A DNA stretch of 64,000 nt from positions 1-64,000 of the forward strand of contig CAXARO010000249.1 in the NCBI GenBank assembly GCA_963971305.1. Direction: 5' to 3'. The stretch comes from Arcuatula senhousia. Its lineage: Eukaryota > Mollusca > Bivalvia > Mytilida > Mytilidae. The notes under the pieces are model-generated. The model ran no database searches. It saw only the letters and a program-made list of their open reading frames with translations, and was not told where the DNA came from. A program made the translations under genes and the position numbers. Of this stretch, positions 23,547 to 37,124 are shown one piece after another. Each line of letters starts with the position of its first letter. The stretch's first letter is position 1.

Positions 23547-24806
23547 CGGTTCCGCACGAACGGGTGATTTTTTAAGGACGTCAATATTTTGACGTTTTTC
23601 TTGAAAAACAAGTGAAAACCATGAAAGATATCGGGATATATTTTTCGGTCATTAGCGTAATGCGCCTATTTTTTGTTGCACTACCTTGCGCAACATGTCA
23701 ACTTTTAAAAGATACTCGATTTTAACAAATACGACTTATAGTTTTATCAGAGAACATCATATTGCCCGTATGGAAATTTTTTTCGAAGCGTCAATTTTAT
23801 TACGTTTTTCCCGAAAAACAAGTGAAAAACGTGAAAGAAACGTTTTGGTCTCGCGCTATTATAAGCACCACACGCTCCATTTAAGTTGTACTATTTCGCG
23901 CATCATGTATTCTATTATAAAATACCCGGTTTTATGCAATACTACTTATAGTTTTAATCTGGCGCACGGTTCCGCACGAACGGGTGATTTTTTAAGGACG
24001 TCAATATTTTGACGTTTTTCTTGAAAAACAAGTGAAAACCATGAAAGATATCGGGATATATTTTTCGGTCATTAGCGTAATGCGCCTATTTTTTGTTGCA
24101 CTACCTTGCGCAACATGTCAACTTTTTAAAGATACTCGATTTTAACAAATACGACTTATAGTTTTATCAGAGAACATCATATTGCCCGTATGGAAATTTT
24201 TTTCGAAGCGTCAATTTTATGACGTTTTTCCCGAAAAACAAGTGAAAAACGTGAAAGAAACGTTTTGGTCTCGCGCTATTATAAGCACCACACGCTCCAT
24301 TTAAGTTGTACTATTTCGCGCATCATGTATTCTATTATAAAATACCCGGTTTTATGCAATACTACTTATAGTTTTAATCTGGCGCACGTTTCCGCACGAA
24401 CGGGTGATTTTTTAAGGACGTCAATATTTTGACGTTTTTCTTGAAAAACAAGTGAAAACCATGAAAGATATCGGGATATATTTTTCGGTCATTAGCGTAA
24501 TGCGCCTATTTTTTGTTGCACTACCTTGCGCAACATGTCAACTTTTAAAAGATACTCGATTTTAACAAATACGACTTATAGTTTTATCAGAGAACATCAT
24601 ATTGCCCGTATGGAAATTTTTTTCGAAGCGTCAATTTTATGACGTTTTTCCCGAAAAACAAGTGAAAAACGTGAAAGAAACGTTTTGGTCTCGCGCTATT
24701 ATAAGCACCACACGCTCCATTTAAGTTGTACTATTTCGCGCATCATGTATTCTATTATAAAATACCCGGTTTTATGCAATACTACTTATAGTTTTAATCT
24801 GGCGCA

Positions 24807-25646
24807 CGGTTCCGCACGAACGGGTGATTTTTTAAGGACGTCAATATTTTGACGTTTTTCTTGAAAAACAAGTGAAAACCATGAAAGATATCGGGATATA
24901 TTTTTCGGTCATTAGCGTAATGCGCCTATTTTTTGTTGCACTACCTTGCGCAACATGTCAACTTTTTAAAGATACTCGATTTTAACAAATACGACTTATA
25001 GTTTTATCAGAGAACATCATATTGCCCGTATGGAAATTTTTTTCGAAGCGTCAATTTTATGACGTTTTTCCCGAAAAACAAGTGAAAAACGTGAAAGAAA
25101 CGTTTTGGTCTCGCGCTATTATAAGCACCACACGCTCCATTTAAGTTGTACTATTTCGCGCATCATGTATTTTATTATAAAATACCCGGTTTTATGCAAT
25201 ACTACTTATAGTTTTAATCTGGCGCACGGTTCCGCACGAACGGGTGATTTTTTAAGGACGTCAATATTTTGACGTTTTTCTTGAAAAACAAGTGAAAACC
25301 ATGAAAGATATCGGGATATATTTTTCGGTCATTAGCGTAATGCGCCTATTTTTTGTTGCACTACCTTGCGCAACATGTCAACTTTTAAAAGATACTCGAT
25401 TTTAACAAATACGACTTATAGTTTTATCAGAGAACATCATATTGCCCGTATGGAAATTTTTTTTGAAGCGTCAATTTTATGACGTTTTTCCCGAAAAACA
25501 AGTGAAAAACGTGAAAGAAACGTTTTGGTCTCGCGCTATTATAAGCACCACACGCTCCATTTAAGTTGTACTATTTCGCGCATCGTGTATTCTATTATAA
25601 AATACCCGGTTTTATGCAATACTACTTATAGTTTTAATCTGGCGCA
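24807..25646 (+). repeat. Two-monomer haplotype B, copy 1
   Basis: The marks are TTTTATTATA near 25169 followed in the next monomer by a C-to-T change giving TTTTGAAGCG near 25461. The same ordered pair appears at 26907-27745, five monomers downstream. Confidence 0.7.
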
Positions 25647-26906
25647 CGGTTCCGCACGAACAGGTGATTTTTTAAGGACGTCAATATTTTGACGTTTTTC
25701 TTGAAAAACAAGTGAAAACCATGAAAGATATCGGGATATATTTTTCGGTCATTAGCGTAATGCGCCTATTTTTTGTTGCACTACCTTGCGCAACATGTCA
25801 ACTTTTAAAAGATACTCGATTTTAACAAATACGACTTATAGTTTTATCAGAGAACATCATATTGCCCGTATGGAAATTTTTTTCGAAGCGTCAATTTTAT
25901 GACGTTTTTCCCGAAAAACAAGTGAAAAACGTGAAAGAAACGTTTTGGTCTCGCGCTATTATAAGCACCACACGCTCCATTTAAGTTGTACTATTTCGCG
26001 CATCATGTATTCTATTATAAAATACCCGGTTTTATGCAATACTACTTATAGTTTTAATCTGGCGCACGGTTCCGCACGAACGGGTGATTTTTTAAGGACG
26101 TCAATATTTTGACGTTTTTCTTGAAAAACAAGTGAAAACCATGAAAGATATCGGGATATATTTTTCGGTCATTAGCGTAATGCGCCTATTTTTTGTTGCA
26201 CTACCTTGCGCAACATGTCAACTTTTAAAAGATACTCGATTTTAACAAATACGACTTATAGTTTTATCTGAGAACATCATATTGCCCGTATGGAAATTTT
26301 TTTCGAAGCGTCAATTTTATTACGTTTTTCCCGAAAAACAAGTGAAAAACGTGAAAGAAACGTTTTGGTCTCGCGCTATTATAAGCACCACACGCTCCAT
26401 TTAAGTTGTACTATTTCGCGCATCATGTATTCTATTATAAAATACCCGGTTTTATGCAATACTACTTATAGTTTTAATCTGGCGCACGGTTCCGCACGAA
26501 CGGGTGATTTTTTAAGGACGTCAATATTTTGACGTTTTTCTTGAAAAACAAGTGAAAACCATGAAAGATATCGGGATATATTTTTCGGTCATTAGCGTAA
26601 TGCGCCTATTTTTTGTTGCACTACCTTGCGCAACATGTCAACTTTTTAAAGATACTCGATTTTAACAAATACGACTTATAGTTTTATCAGAGAACATCAT
26701 ATTGCCCGTATGGAAATTTTTTTCGAAGCGTCAATTTTATGACGTTTTTCCCGAAAAACAAGTGAAAAACGTGAAAGAAACGTTTTGGTCTCGCGCTATT
26801 ATAAGCACCACACGCTCCATTTAAGTTGTACTATTTCGCGCATCATGTATTCTATTATAAAATACCCGGTTTTATGCAATACTACTTATAGTTTTAATCT
26901 GGCGCA

Positions 26907-27745
26907 CGGTTCCGCACGAACGGGTGATTTTTTAAGGACGTCAATATTTTGACGTTTTTCTTGAAAAACAAGTGAAAACCATGAAAGATATCGGGATATA
27001 TTTTTCGGTCATTAGCGTAATGCGCCTATTTTTTGTTGCACTACCTTGCGCAACATGTCAACTTTTAAAAGATACTCGATTTTAACAAATACGACTTATA
27101 GTTTTATCAGAGAACATCATATTGCCCGTATGGAAATTTTTTTCGAAGCGTCAATTTTATGACGTTTTTCCCGAAAAACAAGTGAAAAACGTGAAAGAAA
27201 CGTTTTGGTCTCGCGCTATTATAAGCACCACACGCTCCATTTAAGTTGTACTATTTCGCCATCATGTATTTTATTATAAAATACCCGGTTTTATGCAATA
27301 CTACTTATAGTTTTAATCTGGCGCACGGTTCCGCACGAACGGGTGATTTTTTAAGGACGTCAATATTTTGACGTTTTTCTTGAAAAACAAGTGAAAACCA
27401 TGAAAGATATCGGGATATATTTTTCGGTCATTAGCGTAATGCGCCTATTTTTTGTTGCACTACCTTGCGCAACATGTCAACTTTTAAAAGATACTCGATT
27501 TTAACAAATACGACTTATAGTTTTATCAGAGAACATCATATTGCCCGTATGGAAATTTTTTTTGAAGCGTCAATTTTATGACGTTTTTCCCGAAAAACAA
27601 GTGAAAAACGTGAAAGAAACGTTTTGGTCTCGCGCTATTATAAGCACCACACGCTCCATTTAAGTTGTACTATTTCGCGCATCATGTATTCTATTATAAA
27701 ATACCCGGTTTTATGCAATACTACTTATAGTTTTAATCTGGCGCA
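26907..27745 (+). repeat. Two-monomer haplotype B, copy 2
   Basis: It has the same two marks as 24807-25646 (near 27269 and 27560). One base is lost at 27259 (TTCGCCATC in place of TTCGCGCATC), making the first unit 419 bp. Confidence 0.7.
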
Positions 27746-28165
27746 CGGTTCCGCACGAACGGGTGATTTTTTAAGGACGTCAATATTTTGACGTTTTTCT
27801 TGAAAAACAAGTGAAAACCATGAAAGATATCGGGATATATTTTTCGGTCATTAGCGTAATGCGCCTATTTTTTGTTGCACTACCTTGCGCAACATGTCAA
27901 CTTTTAAAAGATACTCGATTTTAACAAATACTTCTTATAGTTTTATCAGAGAACATCATATTGCCCGTATGGAAATTTTTTTCGAAGCGTCAATTTTATG
28001 ACGTTTTTCCCGAAAAACAAGTGAAAAACGTGAAAGAAACGTTTTGGTCTCGCGCTATTATAAGCACCACACGCTCCATTTAAATTGTACTATTTCGCGC
28101 ATCATGTATTCTATTATAAAATACCCGGTTTTATGCAATACTACTTATAGTTTTAATCTGGCGCA

Positions 28166-28726
28166 CGGTTCCGCACGAACGGGTGATTTTTTAAGGACGT
28201 CAATATTTTGACGTTTTTCTTGAAAAACAAGTGAAAACCATGAAAGATATCGGGATATATTTTTCGGTCATTATCGTAATGCGCCTATTTTTTGTTGCAC
28301 TACCTTGCACAACATGTCAACTTTTGAAAGATACTCGATTTTAACAAATACGACTTATAGTTTTATCAGAGAACATCATATTGCCCGTATACATGATATA
28401 TTTTTCGGTCATTAGCGTAATGCGCCTATTTTTTGTTGCACTACCTTGCGCAACATGTCATTTTTTAAAAGATACTCGATTTTAACAAATACGACTTATA
28501 GTTTTATCAGAGAACATCATATTGCCCGTATGGAAATTTTTTTCGAAGCGTCAATTTTATTACGTTTTTCCCGAAAAACAAGTGAAAAACGTGAAAGAAA
28601 CGTTTTGGTCTCGCGCTATTATAAGCACCACACGCTCCATTTAAGTTGTACTATTTCGCGCATCATGTATTCTATTATAAAATACCCGGTTTTATGCAAT
28701 ACTACTTATAGTTTTAATCTGGCGCA
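28166..28726 (+). repeat. 561-bp unit with out-of-register junction
   Basis: The monomer starting at 28166 runs normally to about 28390 (monomer base 225), then jumps back to about base 85-91, so 141 bp are present twice. At the junction the bases ACATGA replace the expected sequence and can be read as CATGA joined to TATATTTTTCGG with 12 bp missing. Private substitutions cluster on both sides (TTATCG 28271, TTGCAC 28305, CTTTTG 28321, GTCATTTTTT 28457). This is the only large phase break within the satellite. Confidence 0.9.
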
Positions 28727-31700
28727 CGGTTCCGCACGAACGGGTGATTTTTTAAGGACGTCAATATTTTGACGTTTTTCTTGAAAAACAAGTGAAAACC
28801 ATGAAAGATATCGGGATATATTTTTCGGTCATTAGCGTAATGCGCCTATTTTTTGTTGCACTACCTTGCGCAACATGTCAACTTTTTAAAGATACTCGAT
28901 TTTAACAAATACGACTTATAGTTTTATCAGAGAACATCATATTGCCCGTATGGAAATTTTTTTCGAAGCGTCAATTTTATGACGTTTTTCCCGAAAAACA
29001 AGTGAAAAACGTGAAAGAAACGTTTTGGTCTCGCGCTATTATAAGCACCACACGCTCCATTTAAGTTGTACTATTTCGCGCATCATGTATTCTATTATAA
29101 AATACCCGGTTTTATGCAATACTACTTATAGTTTTAATCTGGCGCACGGTTCCGCACGAACGGGTGATTTTTTAAGGACGTCAATATTTTGACGTTTTTC
29201 TTGAAAAACAAGTGAAAACCATGAAAGATATCGGGATATATTTTTCGGTCATTAGCGTAATGCGCCTATTTTTTGTTGCACTACCTTGCGCAACATGTCA
29301 ACTTTTTAAAGATACTCGATTTTAACAAATACGACTTAAAGTTTTATCAGAAAACATCATAATGCCCGTATGGAAATTTTTTTCGAAGCGTCAATTTTAT
29401 GACGTTTTTCCCGAAAAACAAGTGAAAAACGTGAAAGAAACGTTTTGGTCTCGCGCTATTATAAGCACCACACGCTCCATTTAAGTTGTACTATTTCGCG
29501 CATCATGGATTCTATTATAAAATACCCGGTTTTATGCAATACTACTTATAGTTTTAATCTGGCGCACGGTTCCGCACGAACGGGTGATTTTTTAAGGACG
29601 TCAATATTTTGACGTTTTTCTTGAAAAACAAGTGAAAACCATGAAAGATATCGGGATATATTTTTCGGTCATTAGCGTAATGCGCCTATTTTTTGTTGCA
29701 CTACCTTGCGCAACATGTCAACTTTTAAAAGATACTCGATTTTAACAAATACGACTTATAGTTTTATCAGAGAACATCATATTGCCCGTATGGAAATTTT
29801 TTTCGAAGCGTCAATTTTATGACGTTTTTCCCGAAAAACAAGTGAAAAACGTGAAAGAAACGTTTTGGTCTCGCGCTATTATAAGCACCACACGCTCCAT
29901 TTAAGTTGTACTATTTCGCGCATCATGTATTCTATTATAAAATACCCGGTTTTATGCAATACTACTTATAGTTTTAATCTGGCGCACGGTTCCGCACGAA
30001 CGGGTGATTTTTTAAGGACGTCAATATTTTGACGTTTTTCTTGAAAAACAAGTGAAAACCATGAAAGATATCGGGATATATTTTTCGGTCATTAGCGTAA
30101 TGCGCCTATTTTTTGTTGCACTACCTTGCGCAACATGTCAACTTTTAAAAGATACTCGATTTTAACAAATACGACTTATAGTTTTATCAGAGAACATCAT
30201 ATTGCCCGTATGGAAATTTTTTTCGAAGCGTCAATTTTATGACGTTTTTCCCGAAAAACAAGTGAAAAACGTGAAAGAAACGTTTTGGTCTCGCGCTATT
30301 ATAAGCACCACACGCTCCATTTAAGTTGTACTATTTCGCGCATCATGTATTCTATTATAAAATACCCGGTTTTATGCAATACTACTTATAGTTTTAATCT
30401 GGCGCACGGTTCCGCACGAACGGGTGATTTTTTAAGGATGTCAATATTTTGACGTTTTTCTTGAAAAACAAGTGAAAACCATGAAAGATATCGGGATATA
30501 TTTTTCGGTCATTAGCGTAATGCGCCTATTTTTTGTTGCACTACCTTGCGCAACATGTCAACTTTTAAAAGATACTCGATTTTAACAAATACGACCTATA
30601 GTTTTATCAGAGAACATCATATTGCCCGTATGGAAATTTTTTTCGAAGCGTCAATTTTATTACGTTTTTCCCGAAAAACAAGTGAAAAACGTGAAAGAAA
30701 CGTTTTGGTCTCGCGCAATTATAAGCACCATACGCTCCATTTAAGTTGTACTATTTCGCGCATCATGTATTCTAATATAAAATACCCGGTTTTATGCAAT
30801 ACTACTTATAGTTTTAATCTGGCGCACGGTTCCGCACGAACGGGTGATTTTTTAAGGACGTCAATATTTTGACGTTTTTCTTGAAAAACAAGTGAAAACC
30901 ATGAAAGATATCGGGATATATTTTTCGGTCATTAGCGTAATGCGCCTATTTTTTGTTGCACTACCTTGCGCAACATGTCAACTTTTAAAAGATACTCGAT
31001 TTTAACAAATACGACTTATAGTTTTATCAGAGAACATCATATTGCCCGTATGGAAATTTTTTTCGAAGCGTCAATTTTATGACGTTTTTCCCGAAAAACA
31101 AGTGAAAAACGTGAAAGAAACGTTTTGGTCTCGCGCTATTATAAGCACCACACGCTCCATTTAAGTTGTACTATTTCGCGCATCATGTATTCTATTATAA
31201 AATACCCGGTTTTATGCAATACTACTTATAGTTTTAATCTGGCGCACGGTTCCGCACGAACGGGTGATTTTTTAAGGACGTCAATATTTTGACGTTTTTC
31301 TTGAAAAACAAGTGAAAACCATGAAAGATATCGGGATATATTTTTCGGTCATTAGCGTAATGCGCCTATTTTTTGTTGCACTACCTTGCGCAACATGTCA
31401 ACTTTTAAAAGATACTCGATTTTAACAAATACGACTTATAGTTTTATCAGAGAACATCATATTGCCCGTATGGAAATTTTTTTCGAAGCGTCAATTTTAT
31501 GACGTTTTTCCCGAAAAACAAGTGAAAAACGTGAAAGAAACGTTTTGGTCTCGCGCTATTATAAGCACCACACGCTCCATTTAAGTTGTACTATTTCGCG
31601 CATCATGTATTCTATTATAAAATACCCGGTTTTATGCATACTACTTATAGTTTTAATCTGGCGCACGGTTCCGCACGAACGGGTGATTTTTTAAGGACGT

Positions 31701-34604
31701 CAATATTTTGACGTTTTTCTTGAAAAACAAGTGAAAACCATGAAAGATATCGGGATATATTTTTCGGTCATTAGCGTAATGCGCCTATTTTTTGTTGCAC
31801 TACCTTGCGCAACATGTCAACTTTTAAAAGATACTCGATTTTAACAAATACGACTTATAGTTTTATCAGAGAACATCATATTGCCCGTATGGAAATTTTT
31901 TTCGAAGCGTCAATTTTATGACGTTTTTCCCGAAAAACAAGTGAAAAACGTGAAAGAAACGTTTTGGTCTCGCGCTATTATAAGCACCACACGCTCCATT
32001 TAAGTTGTACTATTTCGCGCATCATGTATTCTATTATAAAATACCCGGTTTTATGCAATACTACTTATAGTTTTAATCTGGCGCACGGTTCCGCACGAAC
32101 GGGTGATTTTTTAAGGACGTCAATATTTTGACGTTTTTCTTGAAAAACAAGTGAAAACCATGAAAGATATCGGGATATATTTTTCGGTCATTAGCGTAAT
32201 GCGCCTATTTTTTGTTGCACTACCTTGCGCAACATGTCAACTTTTAAAAGATACTCGATTTTAACAAATACGACTTATAGTTTTATCAGAGAACATCATA
32301 TTGCCCGTATGGAAATTTTTTTCGAAGCGTCAATTTTATGACGTTTTTCCCGAAAAACAAGTGAAAAACGTGAAAGAAACGTTTTGGTCTCGCGCTATTA
32401 TAAGCACCACACGCTCCATTTAAGTTGTACTATTTCGCGCATCATGTATTCTATTATAAAATACCCGGTTTTATGCAATACTACTTATAGTTTTAATCTG
32501 GCGCACGGTTCCGCACGAACGGGTGATTTTTTAAGGACGTCAATATTTTGACGTTTTTCTTGAAAAACAAGTGAAAACCATGAAAGATATCGGGATATAT
32601 TTTTCGGTCATTAGCGTAATGCGCCTATTTTTTGTTGCACTACCTTGCGCAACATGTCAACTTTTAAAAGATACTCGATTTTAACAAATACGACTTATAG
32701 TTTTATCAGAGAACATCATATTGCCCGTATGGAAATTTTTTTCGAAGCGTCAATTTTATGACGTTTTTCCCGAAAAACAAGTGAAAAACGTGAAAGAAAC
32801 GTTTTGGTCTCGCGCTATTATAAGCACCACACGCTCCATTTAAGTTGTACTATTTCGCGCATCATGTATTCTATTATAAAATACCCGGTTTTATGCAATA
32901 CTACTTATAGTTTTAATCTGGCGCACGGTTCCGCACGAACGGGTGATTTTTTAAGGACGTCAATATTTTGACGTTTTTCTTGAAAAACAAGTGAAAACCA
33001 TGAAAGATATCGGGATATATTTTTCGGTCATTAGCGTAATGCGCCTATTTTTTGTTGCACTACCTTGCGCAACATGTCAACTTTTAAAAGATACTCGATT
33101 TTAACAAATACGACTTATAGTTTTATCAGAGAACATCATATTGCCCGTATGGAAATTTTTTTCGAAGCGTCAATTTTATGACGTTTTTCCCGAAAAACAA
33201 GTGAAAAACGTGAAAGAAACGTTTTGGTCTCGCGCTATTATAAGCACCACACGCTCCATTTAAGTTGTACTATTTCGCGCATCATGTATTCTATTATAAA
33301 ATACCCGGTTTTATGCAATACTACTTATAGTTTTAATCTGGCGCACGGTTCCGCACGAACGGGTGATTTTTTAAGGACGTCAATATTTTGACGTTTTTCT
33401 TGAAAAACAAGTGAAAACCATGAAAGATATCGGGATATATTTTTCGGTCATTAGCGTAATGCGCCTATTTTTTGTTGCACTACCTTGCGCAACATGTCAA
33501 CTTTTAAAAGATACTCGATTTTAACAAATACGACTTATAGTTTTATCAGAGAACATCATATTGCCCGTATGGAAATTTTTTTCGAAGCGTCAATTTTATG
33601 ACGTTTTTCCCGAAAAACAAGTGAAAAACGTGAAAGAAACGTTTTGGTCTCGCGCTATTATAAGCACCACACGGTCCATTTAAGTTGTACTATTTCGCGC
33701 ATCATGTATTCTATTATAAAATACCCGGTTTTATGCAATACTACTTATAGTTTTAATCTGGCGCACGGTTCCGCACGAACGGGTGATTTTTTAAGGACGT
33801 CAATATTTTGACGTTTTTCTTGAAAAACAAGTGAAAACCATGAAAGATATCGGGATATATTTTTCGGTCATTAGCGTAATGCGCCTATTTTTTGTTGCAC
33901 TACCTTGCGCAACATGTCAACTTTTTAAAGATACTCGATTTTAACAAATACGACTTATAGTTTTATCAGAGAACATCATATTGCCCGTATGGAAATTTTT
34001 TTCGAAGCGTCAATTTTATGACGTTTTTCCCGAAAAACAAGTGAAAAACGTGAAAGAAACGTTTTGGTCTCGCGCTATTATAAGCACCACACGCTCCATT
34101 TAAGTTGTACTATTTCGCGCATCATGTATTCTATTATAAAATACCCGGTTTTATGCAATACTACTTATAGTTTTAATCTGGCGCACGGTTCCGCACGAAC
34201 GGGTGATTTTTTAAGGACGTCAATATTTTGACGTTTTTCTTGAAAAATAAGTGAAAACCATGAAAGATATCGGGATATATTTTTCGGTCATTAGCGTAAT
34301 GCGCCTATTTTTTGTTGCACTACCTTGCGCAACATGTCAACTTTTTAAAGATACTCGATTTTAACAAATACGACTTATAGTTTTATCAGAGAACATCATA
34401 TTGCCCGTATGGAAATTTTTTCGAAGCGTCAATTTTATGACGTTTTTCCCGAAAAACAAGTGAAAAACGTGAAAGAAACGTTTTGGTCTCGCGCTATTAT
34501 AAGCACCACACGCTCCATTTAAGTTGTACTATTTCGCGCATCATGTATTCTATTATAAAATACCCGGTTTTATGCAATACTACTTATAGTTTTAATCTGG
34601 CGCA

Positions 34605-37124
34605 CGGTTCCGCACGAACGGGTGATATTTTAAGGACGTCAATATTTTGACGTTTTTCTTGAAAAACAAGTGAAAACCATGAAAGATATCGGGATATATT
34701 TTTCGGTCATTAGCGTAATGCGCCTATTTTTTGTTGCACTACCTTGCGCAACATGTCAACTTTTAAAAGATACTCGATTTTAACAAATACGACTTATAGT
34801 TTTATCAGAGAACATCATATTGCCCGTATGGAAATTTTTTTCGAAGCGTCAATTTTATGACGTTTTTCCCGAAAAACAAGTGAAAAACGTGAAAGAAACG
34901 TTTTGGTCTCGCGCTATTATAAGCACCACACGCTCCATTTAAGTTGTACTATTTCGCGCATCATGTATTCTATTATAAAATACCCGGTTTTATGGAATAC
35001 TACTTATAGTTTTAATCTGGCGCACGGTTCCGCACGAACGGGTGATTTTTTAAGGACGTCAATAGTTTGATGTTTTTCTTGAAAAACAAGTGAAAACCAT
35101 GAAAGATATCGGGATATATTTTTCGGTCATTAGCGTAATGCGCCTATTTTTTGTTGCACTACCTTGCGCAACATGTCAACTTTTAAAAGATACTCGATTT
35201 TAACAAATACGACTTATAGTTTTATCAGAGAACATCATATTGCCCGTATGGAAATTTTTTTCGAAGCGTCAATTTTATGACGTTTTTCCCGAAAAACAAG
35301 TGAAAAACGTGAAAGAAACGTTTTGGTCTCGCGCTATTATAAGCACCACACGGTCCATTTAAGTTGTACTATTTCGCGCATCATGTATTCTATTATAAAA
35401 TACCCGGTTTTATGCAATACTACTTATAGTTTTAATCTGGCACACGTTTCCGCACGAACGGGTGATTTTTTAAGGACGTCAATATTTTGACGTTTTTCTT
35501 GAAAAACAAGTGAAAACCATGAAAGATATCGGGATATATTTTTCGGTCATTAGCGTAATGCGCCTATTTTTTGTTGCACTACCTTGCGCAACATGTCAAC
35601 TTTTAAAAGATACTCGATTTTAACAAATACGACTTATAGTTTTATCAGAGAACATCATATTGCCCGTATGGAAATTTTTTTCGAAGCGTCAATTTTATGA
35701 CGTTTTTCCCAAAAAACAAGTGAAAAACGTGAAAGAAACGTTTTGGTCTCGCGCTATTATAAGCACCACACGCTCCATTTAAGTTGTACTATTTCGCGCA
35801 TCATGTATTCTATTATAAAATACTCGGTTTTATGCAATACTACTTATAGTTTTAATCTGGCGCACGGTTCCGCACGAACGGGTGATTTTTTAAGGATGTC
35901 AATATTTTGACGTTTTTCTTGAAAAACAAGTGAAAACCATGAAAGATATCAGGATATATTTTTCGGTCATTAGCGTAATGCGCCTATTTTTTGTTGCACT
36001 ACCTTGCACAACATGTCAACTTTTAAAAGATACTCGATTTTAACAAATACGACTTATAGTTTTATCAAAGAACATCATATTGCCCGTATGGAAATTTTTT
36101 TCGAAGCGTCAATTTTATGACGTTTTTCCCGAAAAACAAGTGAAAAACGTGAAAGAAACGTTTTATTCTCGCGCAATTATAAGCACCACACGCTCCATTT
36201 AAGTTGTACTATTTCGCGCATCATGTATTCTATTATAAAATACCCGGTTTTATGGAATACTACTTATAGTTTTAATCTGGCGCACGGTTCCGCACGAACG
36301 GGTGATTTTTTAAGGACGTCAATATTTTGACGTTTTTCTTGAAAAACAAGTGAAAACCATGAAAGATATCGGGATATATTTTTCGGTCATTAGCGTAATG
36401 CACCTATTTTTTGTTGCACTACCTTGCGCAACATGTCAACTTTTAAAAGATACTCGATTTTAACAAATACGACTTATAGTTTTATCAGAGAACATCATAT
36501 TGCCCGTATGGAAATTTTTTTCGAAGCGTCAATTTTATGACGTTTTTCCCGAAAAACAAGTGAAAAACGTGAAAGAAACGTTTTGGTCTCGCGCTATTAT
36601 AAGCACCACACGGTCTATTTAAGTTGTACTATTTCGCGCATCATGTATTCTATTATAAAATACCCGGTTTTATGCAATACTACTTATAGTTTTAATCTGG
36701 CGCACGTTTCCGCACGAACGGGTGATTTTTTAAGGACGTCAATATTTTGACGTTTTTCTTGAAAAACAAGTGAAAACCATGAAAGATATCGGGATATATT
36801 TTTCGGTCATTAGCGTAATGCGCCTATTTTTTGTTGCACTACCTTGCGCAACATGTCAACTTTTAAAAGATACTCGATTTTAACAAATACGACTTATAGT
36901 TTTATCAGAGAACATCATATTGCCCGTATGGAAATTTTTTTCGAAGCGTCAATTTTATGACGTTTTTCCCGAAAAACAAGTGAAAAACGTGAAAGAAACG
37001 TTTTGGTCTCGCGCTATTATAAGCACCACACGCTCCATTTAAGTTGTACTATTTCGCGCATCATGTATTCTATTATAAAATACCCGGTTTTATGCAATAC
37101 TACTTATAGTTTTAATCTGGCGCA
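34605..37124 (+). repeat. Three-monomer higher-order repeat, 2 x 1,260 bp
   Basis: Copies 34605-35864 and 35865-37124 share ordered marks: TATGGAATAC at the end of monomer 1 (34991, 36251), CACGGTCC or CACGGTCT in monomer 2 (35350, 36610), and a CACGTTTCC opening of monomer 3 (35443, 36703). The first monomer of copy 2 has gained several private substitutions (36160-36175 and others), so the copies are not recent. Confidence 0.75.
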
